From: Dendrolimus kikuchii
Lineage: Eukaryota > Arthropoda > Insecta > Lepidoptera > Lasiocampidae
Length of the DNA stretch: 64,000 bases
Direction: 5' to 3'
Assembly (NCBI GenBank): GCA_019925095.2
Contig: CM034410.1
Location: forward strand, 14,986,436-15,050,435
Both the position numbers and the translations under genes were made by a program. Each line of letters begins with the position of its first letter. Within the stretch, counting starts at the first letter, position 1. Below the pieces are notes generated by a model that saw only the letters and a program-made list of their open reading frames with translations, ran no database searches and was not told the DNA's origin. This document shows, piece after piece, positions 21,801 to 31,241 of this stretch.

Positions 21801-24800
21801 AAAGTTCAGTCAGTTCAGAATTCAAAAGTGAAACAATTTAATTGTTTTATTCATATACTGTAATGACTGGCATTTCGAATTTTTTGATATTGGATTTTAT
21901 CCTGTGAATAATTTTTATGTGGTGATTGAAAAACCAAAAAAACTTTTTAGAGTTCTTGTCTGTTTGTCGTTTTGTGTTTGTTCGGGATTCACGTAAAAAC
22001 TACTAGGCCCATTTCGATGCGGTTTTCGCTGATCGACAGCTAATTCTTAGACTTAACTCTGCGCTACTTTTTACCCTGGGAATCGTGCGAGAATTTTTCT
22101 GGGAATGGTTTAAAATGGCCAGATTTAAAAAAATAATAATTCCAATGTGATTTTCTTACTAATCGATAGCAAAGATGTAATAAAACGTATGGTATTTTTT
22201 ATTCCGGAAATCCCGCGGGAATTTTCCAGGGAGCGGTTTGAAGTTATTCGTATGTTTCCGACACAGTTTCCATTAAAAGGATAGCTTTTTTTTAAATGCT
22301 GTGATACTTCGTGTCCCGGGAACCCCGCGGGAATTTCAAGTCAAGCGTGGACGAAGTCGCGGACATATCCTAGTTATAAATAATTATTTTAAATGTCCTT
22401 CCTTTTAAGTAATTCCTTCTAGAGCACTCTGAGTGCGGCCATATACTTAATGCTTATAGAGTATATATTTCTGTTAATGGCTGGCTACGGGCAAAACTTG
22501 ATAGCCATTTGTAGTCATTGATGAATATACCAGGAGCCTATAAGTAAATAAGAAATAGATATTACCACAGATCCGTATCCAGTGACGACAGTTTCTCCGA
22601 AGAGTGGAGGAAGGTCGGCGTCCGCCAGTGCCATTGCCACCGGCTGGGTGCGCGGATTAAGAGTGATCGGGATATTTAACTGCGGTTACCAGGAAGAAAA
22701 TAGCAATCAACAACCGGTTCCTACACTTACTCTCTAGTTAGACAAGATATAGAAACACGCCTTAAAAATATGATAAATATATACAGATGACGACTTTAAA
22801 TAAAAATGAGAAATTGAAACGCCTTCATAATTTCTTATAGCAATCATACAATAATGTAAAAATAAATAATCTTGCAGGCACTATTGTCACTACTAATTGG
22901 CACTACATTTTCATAGTAATTTTCTATGTATGTTGATGTATTCTACATTTTGTTCTTTTTCAATTTCAAAAATTTTGATTCAATCATTGGGACATCGCGA
23001 AGAGAAGAAATTAGTTCACTATAATAGTACATTATGGTACTAGTGTGTAACATTGGTGATTACCGCCGAGGCGCCATTGAGACTCGAGCCGTAGGCGAGG
23101 GTCTTAAGAGAGCCGAGGACGGTAATCATCAATACACACGTGTATCATACGACGTTTTTCAACACACTTGTGAATAAAATAACAACAAAAACTCATTTTA
23201 TTTAGTAGATACAAAAAGTTATATATGAGTGAAAGTTTTATTTATAAAACACGTACGACTTAAAATTATCTATTTAAATAAGAAGTTGCATGAAATGAGC
23301 AAGCAATAGGAACATTAATTTATTTGTTCTATAGAACACGATCTTTTTTTTAATAAATTTTTTTAAAGAACAAAGCAACTCAACCAATAAAATTAAAAAA
23401 AATCTATAACTCACTAGTGAGTTATAATGTTTTTTAGTCACAGTTTAATTATGGGTGTCATTCTGTGCCTAATTGCGGTGAGCATAGAGCCACTTTATGA
23501 GCAAGTGTGTTGAAAAATATTTTATTAATTTTCTAACCATTTGGGCTATGACATTTGAACAAACAATAATATAAAAGAGTTACTTACTCATCATTTTTCG
23601 TAGTATTTAGGGAATTCCAAAAATATCAAAGAATGATAAAGTTAATAGGCGTATTGCTTATATTAATACTTCCACTTACTTTGACCATAGCGAGATTGTG
23701 TTCAGGATAATACTGGTCCATCTTGTAATGTGGATGTCTTTGGATATCAATTACTGACATTATCCGCCCTCCATAATCTCTGAAGACTGAACCGACCCGA
23801 ACTGATACTTCTTCTTTTGTTACGCTGTTTGGAATATAGGGTAACGTATAACATTGTTGATATCCAACTTTACTCATTAAGAATCTATTTTCATATCTCC
23901 CCCGACATGGAAATTTTATAAGGAATGAAATGATAAAATTATTGTTCTTTTTTTTAACACACCCCTATATTATAGAGATCAAAACAAAACAAAAAATATT
24001 GAAATCGGTCAAGTCGTTTTCGTTAATCAATATAATTTGTTAATCTGTAAGATAATGTTCACCTCTACTGTACCTCATCTATACTAGCTTGCTTACCAAA
24101 ATGAGTTTTAGCGAAATTACTATCATTTTTTTGTCAGGCGCTGCGGATATTACTTATATATGTTATAATAATAATAAGATTTTATTGATACCAAAATTAA
24201 ATTTACATTTGTCTTAAAATTAAGACTGTTTGGGTACTAACACCTAAACTAGGCTAAGCCTGTCTCTTAGGTGTTAGTCCCTTCCATCGACTTAACAACT
24301 ATGACGTGAGTATGTAACAATTTATGTACAAGGATTCAAAAATAAAAAGTTACAAAGAGAAATAAGTTAAAAGGTAGATTGAAATTATTTTAAAATGAGT
24401 CAGAAGTACATATGTGTTATGATTTTAATCTTTAAATAGTTGTCTGTCTGTTTTTCTTGTAACTTCCATTTTTAGACCGCATTCGGCCGCTGTCGCTGCG
24501 CATGTGCACATATATTTTAATGTTTAAGGCGTAAACTTCAGTCGTGCGACGGAGCTGATACACAAAATTTTGTTTAATAGCCATACATATTATTAATATC
24601 ATTGAATGACTTTAAAATAATAGGAATATTAAGATTTCGTAATGATATTAAGTGTACAAAATTAGTACTCACTAGTCAAAACATTGAGCTGCTGTCAGAA
24701 CCCATTGCTTTCCTACTATTGCACCTCCACACCAATGCTTGCCATGTAACCTAATAAAACAAATACATAAAATGTTAAGCCCTAGTAAAACTCAGGCAAA

Positions 24801-27800
24801 TCCTGCAAAGAACTGAAATCTAATAGAAATCTATACATACATACATACATACATACATAACTTCACGCCAGTTCCCTTGCGGGGTAGGCACGAACAACAG
24901 AGCGCCATTTAGGCTTATTCTTACACACCTCACTTGCTTCTTTGACATTCATAACTCTTGTCATGCACGCTCGTCTGTTCTTAAGGCTCCTAACATCACC
25001 TTCTGCTAGTACACGATCAATTTGATCATGGAAAGTGTGTCGTGGCCTTCCACGACTTCTGCATCCATCCACTTTTGCATTGTATATCTGTTTATTCATT
25101 CTTTCATCATGCATTCTTTCTACATGTCCGAACCACCGGAGCATTCCTTTCCTTACCTTCACCCCGACACTCTCTTTCAGACCAACTGTCTTTCTTACTT
25201 CGGTATTACGAACGCGGTCCGCAAGCGTCACTCCGCAGGTTTTGCGCAGTGCTCGCATCTCGACCGCGTTTACTCTACTTTCATGCTCTTTCTTCCATAC
25301 CCAACTCTCGCTTCCATACGTGAGCGTAGGTACCAGCACCGCGTTGTGTACGGCGAGCTGGGCCTTCTGGCTGAGGTTCTTAGCGCCTAGAAGTTTACCT
25401 AACGCTCCATTCACACTATTCCCCAAATTCTATATCTAATATCTATACACATAAATAAAATTGAAGTGTCTGTTTGTAATGTCAAAATATGTAATGTGAA
25501 AAAAATCAGGGGGGATAATTAGGAGCAGGAGATTCCGAAAATACAATTTTTGTCTATATGTCTGTCTGTCTATCTGGATGTTCCTGCTGACCTTTGAAAC
25601 GATTTAACCGATTTTAACGGGATTTCCACTGGCAGATAGCTGATGTTATAAGGAGTAACTTAAGCTACGTAATTTAGGGTTTCGCGAAAAAAAATTAAAC
25701 TTTGACGAAACCGCGGTACAGGTAGTTACTTAATTTATTAAATTTATTTATATAACTTTTCGTATAATTGTATTTTTTTTTTTGTAATTAATTATTTGAG
25801 CCAATTTTTTATTTTTATTATATAAATTATTTTTTAGTGGAAAACTTAATTGTTATATGTGTATTAATTTTGTGTTTTATATTTAAGAATATTAATTATT
25901 GTATGTTTCAAAAACATATTAAATAAATAAATACTCATTTATTTATTTGCTCTCAATAAATAAATAAAAATTACACAGTTATTATGATAAGCAATTATAC
26001 ATATTAAATTAATTTACATTTTGACAGCTAACTTCTATTGACATGTTCAAATTGATATCAATAATCGTAAACAAATCTCGAAATAGCCGCAGGACGCAGC
26101 GCACCAGCCGCGAGATTTTTAGAAACAATGAAAGGAAGTGTGGTCCCATATTTTCTTATATAGGTACATATTTATACATGTAATAACTGTAAAACTTCGC
26201 CTTTAAAAATCAATATAAGCGGGATTACCCCAAGAATTACTGGTTGTCCCAATAGTTTGTAACATATAGAACTCTATAGATACAAGCGCTCGGTGGAATT
26301 AATCCCGCACCGAATTTAAATTTGGAAATCCAGTATTCCACAATTTGAAATAACCTATGGAAGTATAGAAGCACGCACACCGCAATATAAAAGACATGTA
26401 ACTTGCTTACAGTTTTTTTTTTAATAATAAAAATCGGCAGACATACACACACATTGTATACCCCCAAATTAAGCAAGTTTGTGTTATAGGTAATATACAA
26501 CGGACTACTCTGGGGCCGATCCCAGACACCCAGACCATAGTAAATAACGGAGAAAATATGTTTCCGAAATTTACTATACCAGGAATCGAACCCGGAACCT
26601 CTGCGTTGCAGTGAGGTACGCCGGCAAAGGCTTAGCCCGCTCAACAACAGAGGCCGTCAGATTTAAAGCGTACTTAGGTCTAAGCAAACAAACGACAAAC
26701 TACTACTACTATTTGAATGTGATGGAGAGACTCTTTAGGTAATAATATTGGAATGAAAAAGTGATAAAGCTCATAAAGACGTGTGTTACTTCGACAACTA
26801 AAATTTTGTGAAGACGAGAACTCCCACTAACGGTCCGAACTGTCATTATATTTTGAATTGCGCGTTCCATGCCTCACAGTTACTCTTGCAGTGTTTTTGA
26901 GCGTCACGTATCGTCGTAAACACTATTCATTCACTTTCCATACCATTGATTGAATTTTGACATTACTTGTATGGAGTTTATGTCAAATTTTACTGATAGT
27001 AAGAGACTTCTTAGACTATCATAGAAATATGGTCATAGAAGTATGACTCATTTTTATATGAAGAACCTATGACAGTGTAATAACTACACGTGATTCATAT
27101 TCTAACAACAACGTAACATTAATATTGCGATGCTATTAAAGGCCAACTAAGTAATAAGTTCTCACTTATATTGTATAAGACCTATGTAACACTTAGTTCG
27201 CAATAAAAATGATTTGATTTGGTTCTCTATGATCATAGTTACGGGATTCTATTGGACAGCAACCGTACGATATGATCATATCATCCGTCTAACCTCTAAA
27301 ATGTCGTCAAAATGCAAGAATTTCGACTGGAATATGTTGTAAGACTTTTCATTTTACAATCTAAGTTCTTCGAGCAAGGTTTAATGGATCTCTAATCGCC
27401 TTGCTACCCATGATCTAATCCAAATACGTCTTTTATTTTTTGTGTTTACTTAATCGTTTTTATCTTCTTAATTAATGCAATTAATATAATTGCACGCATA
27501 GCTACGGAAAATACGGCTAAATCGTTATCCATCTTGATAGCATCTTCTCAGTAATCTGTGATTTTCTTAAAGAATGACGTTTCTATGATTGTAAGTGTAA
27601 TATATAAAAATGAAGAACAGCATCATTTAAATATGATCATAGAATTTGGCAGATATGAGATCATAGTTATACGATAAATATATGATAGTGCCATTTGGGC
27701 CCTAGGTAATATTGGAAAAAAATTGATAAACCTAATTACGTGTATTACTTTGATAACTGAAATTTTCTGAAGACGGGGGAACTCCAGTAACGGTCCAAAC

Positions 27801-30254
27801 TGTCATTATATTTTGAATTGCGTGTTCCATGCCTCACAGTACTTTTGTAGTGTTTTTGAGCATCACGTATCGTCGTGAACACTAGTTATTCACTTTTCTT
27901 ACTATTGGTTAAATTTTGACAATATTTATATGGAGTTTATGTCAAATTTTACCGATAGAAAGCCAAATGAACGGTTGGTAAAAACTAGCCATAAATCGCA
28001 TCCCGCTCGAAAGTCACCTCAGTTTAGATAGACCTTTAGTCTGCCGTATTATCTATTCTGTAATGAAAATTATATAAGTACTTATATACCATAACGCTGA
28101 TGCGAGCTAACTTCTCTGCTGTCTTTTCCTAGTACAAACTTAAAAATGCAATCTAAATGATTAACTGTTGAAGTATTCTTTTTTTTATGTTTAAGGCTTG
28201 GCAACTAGGCCTTTAAGCCAGGCGCCATTGTATTGTAGGCTACAATCGACGTCATTCAACGGAGTTCTTGTGAAAACTCGAAAGGCCACATTTGGCTATA
28301 TAGGTAGTTCACATTTCTCGCAAAAACACATAATTACGACTCAAAAACTATCAATATCCTACAACTATTGTTCATTTTAGAGTAATTTTACACATTTTTA
28401 GAAAATAAAACTGCACAGCACAACCTCTCCTTTCAGTTCCCGCCAAAAACTCCGTTGAAGTATTCTAGTATTCTCTAGGTACAGTATAAAAATATATTTT
28501 GCTAAACAACTAAGCTCAGTGTATAGTTATATTGTCTATGATACCTTATCTTGTTTTTGTAATCCTAGTAACAAAACTATCAAAAACTACCTTATAGAAA
28601 CGGTGTATGGGTAATCTTCGAGGCACACAAGACCGGTTTCAGTCGTTAAGCGTTTTCTTCGGACGTGTGTGAGGTCTTCTTCTAATTTTGGTGGAAACTC
28701 GCAATCTAATTCCGATTTTATTGTTGTTGATGCTACAAATAGAAAAATTGCAGAACAAAAATTATAAATGCCATAAAAACCGTGAGAAACAGAGTAACGT
28801 CTCTTTTATTCACATAAAGCAATATGTAAGTGCGAGTGAAACAAAACATTTGGCTTAGATTGAGATGAGGATTTATATGAATGAAATATTCGTTTCAAAT
28901 GACGCGTGTACGAATCTTAGCCACAAAGCATGATCATTTAGGAAGTTTTATGACCTAATCTGCATATTATTTATGTACAATTACTACGTGCTGGTGGTGA
29001 AGAAAACATGATGAAAACTACACTTCGTGATAACTGATTTATCAAACACGTAAAACCGTCTTCAACAAACATGGAGGGTGTATTGTCCGTTCCTCTAAAA
29101 TAGGTAAGCCCCAGCCGTAGCAGTAAAAAATTACTTGATTTATGGCCGGTTCCTATGTTACTATTTACACTTGCCCTACCATCGGTTGAATTTTAACATT
29201 ATTTGTATGGAACTTATGTATTTTAACCGATATTGGCAAATGAGCGGTCGGCAAGATTTAGTTAGATACCCGCCAGCAAGTAATGATACTGCGTAAAAAA
29301 ATCAGTGAAGTCCTAAACATTTTGTTTTATTCGGACGAACGGGATTGTCCGGGCTTCAGTGATTTAATGTATTTTTTATTTTATTTTTTCTGTCCTTTTT
29401 TATTGTGTTTATTTTTTTCCAAAATGGTTGCCAAGGGTACTTACTATATCTTAAACATATTGGGCGGTGGGGTGCATCAATCAGATTACGACCCCTTGCC
29501 AATAATAAACGCTAAAGGCAATTCTAACTTATGAAATAGATACAAAGATATCAAGTATACTATTTCTTGCGGCCGGCCGGCCTTTCGTAAGAGGCAACAA
29601 AACAACACCTCACAGGCAGGTGGTAAGGCGTTTGTCCGACTATATGGCTACCACCCCTGGTCAAGAGTATGGTGTCATAACAACTTTGAGTTGTGGTCTG
29701 GCATCTTATCCAGGTTCCAGTTTGCCCTTCGAGTCCGGCAGGAATTCTGGTATTGCTAATGGCCATAAGGGACTGTAACCACTTTACATCACAGTTGTGC
29801 GCCGTCAGCCTGTCTGCTGAGCTTCAGTTTAATGAATTTGTTAGGTCATTTTCAAAAGTAGTCGATTATATGCATGGAATGCGTAAGTAAAAGGCGATCA
29901 GCTTCCGCCTCTGAGGCTTTGTGCCCGAATGCCAAGCATTCCTTGCAACCCCGGGTCAAGACGGCCCTGAAAAGGTCTAAATATTTCGTGCTTAGAAAAA
30001 AAGGTTCATAGAGAATTAGCTACAGGCCCCTAAAAGTTCTACAATTCAGATATCTTCCCCATTTAAGTAAGTAGGAGGGAGGTATGTTTATTACGATGGT
30101 ACCTTATTAATTGTTAGCAAAAACACTAGGCTAGCAAAAGAAACATTTAGTTAAAATAGTTTCCAATAAAGAAATTAGAATACTTACCGCACATAACATA
30201 AAATTTATAGTTATAAAAAAATAATAAAATAAATAACTTATTTGACGCGATCAT
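15900..30254 (-). CDS. Secreted S1 serine protease homolog, catalytic triad lost (SPH-A)
   Basis: Eight exons join in phase to 334 aa plus stop: 30188-30254, 28591-28732, 24673-24750, 23680-23872, 22566-22679, 19059-19220, 16562-16687 and 15900-16022. Exon 1 encodes a signal-peptide-like hydrophobic start ([13 protein letters not shown]). A basic stretch RRKR lies before the protease fold. The fold is clear: [39 protein letters not shown], and KPGIYAKV before the last helix. All three triad positions are changed (chymotrypsin numbering): His57 to Gln in TAAQC, Asp102 to Asn in EHNLAMV, and Ser195 to Thr in GDTGDP. The structural cysteines Cys42, Cys58, Cys191 and Cys220 remain. It is therefore a non-catalytic homolog, probably secreted. 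Its role is unknown; such homologs often act as cofactors or binding proteins. The exon-4 acceptor (TTAATGAG|T) is the weakest border; using the stronger upstream AG would create a stop. Confidence 0.85.
16190..16292. repeat. Short palindromic MITE family (TTACCGACCGTTCATTTGCC), member
   Basis: About 100-115 bp with inverted ends. Related copies by eye: 18557-18728, 26925-27010, 27880-27985, 29143-29262, 39188-39302, 42625-42775, 45294-45392 and 56408-56533. Shared blocks are CATTTGCCTTACTATCGGTT and AGGAACC ends. Confidence 0.55.
16345..16545 (+). repeat. Diverged tRNA-derived SINE body
   Basis: It shares ACGTCCAGATAACCGCTGTG and GTGGCGGGTACGCTG with the SINE at 2660-2950. The tRNA-like head is missing. 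Confidence 0.55.
17417..17735 (+). mobile_element. RTE-type LINE 3' fragment, copy 4 (family A)
   Basis: This is the only family-A copy on the plus strand. It encodes [20 protein letters not shown] through AYPARELA (stop 17709-17711) and ends in (GTAT)n. The 13-bp duplication ACAACAAAAAAAT lies at 17404-17416 and 17736-17748. Confidence 0.88.
18155..18488 (+). mobile_element. GC-rich LINE 3' insertion with poly(A), probably R1 clade
   Basis: A 334-bp GC-rich block stands out from AT-rich surroundings. It ends in A8 and is bounded by the 14-bp duplication GGGGCTTGGAGGGA (18141-18154, 18489-18502). The motif TTTTAGTGGGTATACCGG recalls the R1 3' UTR at 11400 (TTTTAGTGGGTATTGGGG). Confidence 0.75.
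18557..18728. repeat. Short palindromic MITE family, head-to-head pair
   Basis: Two inverted pieces carrying TTCAACCGATGATAAAGCAA and CTTGCCTTACTATCGGTTAA sit side by side. Confidence 0.5.
19360..19610 (-). mobile_element. RTE-type LINE 3' fragment, copy 5 (family A)
   Basis: 251 bp with a (CATA)n tail and the 15-bp duplication CAATACCAAAGTTAA at 19345-19359 and 19611-19625. Only the last C-terminal codons and the tail are left. Confidence 0.88.
19855..20107 (+). mobile_element. Helitron-like nonautonomous element, copy 1
   Basis: It starts near TCTTATACTAATATATAAAG and ends with the hairpin CGCGAACGAAGTCGCG plus GGCAGAAGCTAGT. A 3' hairpin followed by CTAG is the Helitron mark. A close copy lies at 41929-42165. 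Just before, 19695-19835 opens with an inverse Helitron-like end (ACTAGCTGATACCCGC). Confidence 0.65.
20346..20660 (-). repeat. Dispersed poly(A)-tailed repeat family P, copy
   Basis: About 310 bp. In minus orientation it runs from ATCCGTGCAGGAAC to a CAATAAAA-type poly(A) end. Other copies: 29571-29830 (+), 43916-44231 (-), 56083-56312 (-), 62066-62373 (-), 62464-62777 (+), and a split copy around 32384-32690. Probably a SINE or LINE 3' end. Open frames in it are not conserved genes. Confidence 0.65.
20973..21270 (-). mobile_element. RTE-type LINE 3' fragment, copy 6 (family A)
   Basis: A (CATA)n tail followed by the minus-strand frame [20 protein letters not shown] through AYPARELA. The right border is at about 21270; the flanks are themselves CATA-rich, so the target duplication is unclear. 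Confidence 0.82.
21310..21655 (+). repeat. Helitron-like 5' fragment and LINE 3' tail
   Basis: 21310-21510 resembles the start of Helitron-like repeats (CTATATTAATATTATAAAGA). 21520-21650 looks like a LINE tail (GCCTGGAAGAGATCGC, then CAATAAAGTGCTG and short TCTA repeats). A related tail occurs at 61500-61580. Confidence 0.4.
21945..22376 (+). repeat. Helitron-like element, diverged
   Basis: It has the GTTCGGGATTCACGTAAAAA block and ends GTGGACGAAGTCGCGGACAT followed by ATCCTAGT. A piece in the other orientation lies at 46870-46945. Confidence 0.45.
23024..23525 (+). mobile_element. 500-bp nonautonomous element, copy 1 (near-identical to 42881-43391)
   Basis: About 500 bp shared almost base for base with 42881-43391. 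Internal inverted pairs include GGTGATTACCG with CGGTAATCATC, and TTTTTCAACACACTTG with CAAGTGTGTTGAAAAA. No coding frame. This copy is in intron 4 of SPH-A. Confidence 0.7.
24156..24300 (-). repeat. Retroelement 3' tail with small hairpin
   Basis: Contains ACTAACACCTAA and its inverse TTAGGTGTTAGT around 24238-24280, next to an (AAT)n-like run. Probably a LINE 3' end in minus orientation. Confidence 0.4.
24835..25431 (-). mobile_element. RTE-type LINE 3' fragment, copy 7 (family A)
   Basis: About 600 bp with a long (CATA)n tail. The minus strand reads intact from [16 protein letters not shown] through [19 protein letters not shown] to AYPARELA. It lies in intron 2 of SPH-A, 85 bp upstream of exon 3. 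Confidence 0.88.
25432..26000. repeat. Helitron-like fragment and AT-rich simple sequence
   Basis: 25432-25740 has a CTATATCTAATATCTATACA start and the TTTAACCGATTTTAACGGG block common to Helitron-like repeats. 25741-26000 is AT-rich with AAATAAAT runs. Confidence 0.35.
26430..26658 (-). mobile_element. tRNA-derived SINE family 2, copy 1
   Basis: On the minus strand the head reads GACGGCCTCTGTTGTTGAGC, GGGCTAAGCC and box B GGGTTCGATTCC, like a tRNA. The body follows with GGGTGTCTGGGATCGGCCCC. A close copy is at 44540-44786. Confidence 0.75.
26737..27010 (+). repeat. Local direct duplication, unit 1 (with 27702-27990)
   Basis: About 270 bp shared with 27702-27990, including CTGTCATTATATTTTGAATT, GTTCCATGCCTCACAGT and CACGTATCGTCGT. 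Both units end in a short palindromic MITE. They lie 965 bp apart in intron 2 of SPH-A. Confidence 0.6.
27702..27990 (+). repeat. Local direct duplication, unit 2
   Basis: Second unit of the 26737-27010 duplication, with scattered base changes and small gaps. Confidence 0.6.
28180..28453 (-). mobile_element. Non-tRNA poly(A) retroposon family, copy 2
   Basis: 274 bp, minus orientation, poly(A) of eight, with the 13-bp duplication GTTGAAGTATTCT (28167-28179, 28454-28466). It is close to copy 1. It lies 138 bp downstream of exon 2 of SPH-A, in intron 2. Confidence 0.8.
28912..29140 (+). repeat. Diverged tRNA-derived SINE body
   Basis: Shares GACCTAATCTGCATATT and the ...TTCCTCTAAAATAGG region with the SINE at 2660-2950. 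Confidence 0.5.
29571..29830 (+). repeat. Dispersed repeat family P, copy
   Basis: Reads GCGGCCGGCCGGCCTTTCGT through CTACCACCCCTGGTC to GTCTGCTGAGCTTC; diverged from the other copies. Confidence 0.55.
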
Positions 30255-31241
30255 TTCTTTACATTAATTAATTCACTTTTGTTTAAAAAATCTTTTCTTT
30301 ATCTAAATGTATGGCATATTGTTTAATTAATTTTAAAAATGGAACTACAAACTCGGACTAATTTACGTGCATATAAAAGGCTAAAGACAAAAAACCACTA
30401 TAACTTTTCTAAAAATGTACGCAGGAGTTTGCTTTTTTCTCTATAAAAAGGTTTTAATCTAACCAAGGCAAAAATCCTAGCCATTACGTAAGGTACAGTT
30501 GTTAATGTTTGAAAATGGAACGCACAATGGAACAGTTTTTAAAACAATTACTGTAAACATAATCAGTTCTAAGTTTGAAATGTTTTTCATTTCTAGGATT
30601 TTAAAACATAATGACTAATGAAATCGTTACGTCCATAGACTACATTTGACCTATAAATAAAATCTAAGATTTTTGTCACTAAAAAACAGCAAGATGGCTG
30701 CCAAGTCACCGATACAAGGTGATCACTTTATATAACACTTTATTTATTTCCATATTTCATTATGCAATTGTTGTGTTTGTCCATCCATCAGAATGCACGT
30801 TAGCCAGACATGCCCATCTATTTGTCTGACAGTCCCAAAATCCATCCATGCAGAGTCCAGTCAGAAACTCGTACATTTTATCTACTGATGCCAAACGAGG
30901 CAATTCTTGTGGAGAACTTCTTTTGATACCTATAAAAAATAAAAACACCTTAACCAGTGCGATTGTTCGTCGCACATCTTTTTATTTTGTCTTCAATGGG
31001 TAATTAAAGCAGTTTTGATAGCTTTTCGTCCTCTTTTTTCTTATAAGACTCTATATAACACCTGTCGTTTCACTTTAATGTTTAGTAGACTTCTTTAATT
31101 TTATGTGTTCCTAGTGAAATTAATATTTTTAAACATAAAATTTATTTCTAATATTTTTTTGAATATGGCTTTTTGAATCGAATCAATTTAATAGACAAGT
31201 TAATTAAACAAGTTTTTTTTTAATAACATAAAATTAAGAAG
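30255..31241. promoter_or_regulatory. Divergent intergenic spacer between SPH-A and SPH-B
   Basis: This 987-bp AT-rich interval separates the start codons of two oppositely transcribed protease-homolog genes, so it must hold both promoters and 5' leaders. I see no transposon family that recurs elsewhere in the window, unlike nearly all other gaps of this size. I cannot point to a reliable TATA box or transcription-factor site. A small open frame at 30760-30975 on the minus strand shows no recognisable domain. Confidence 0.5.

Noticed and set aside
26570..26658. tRNA gene on the minus strand
   Set aside because: Box A and B are present, but the sequence continues into a SINE body and a second near-identical copy exists at 44540-44786; no proper tRNA fold was evident.
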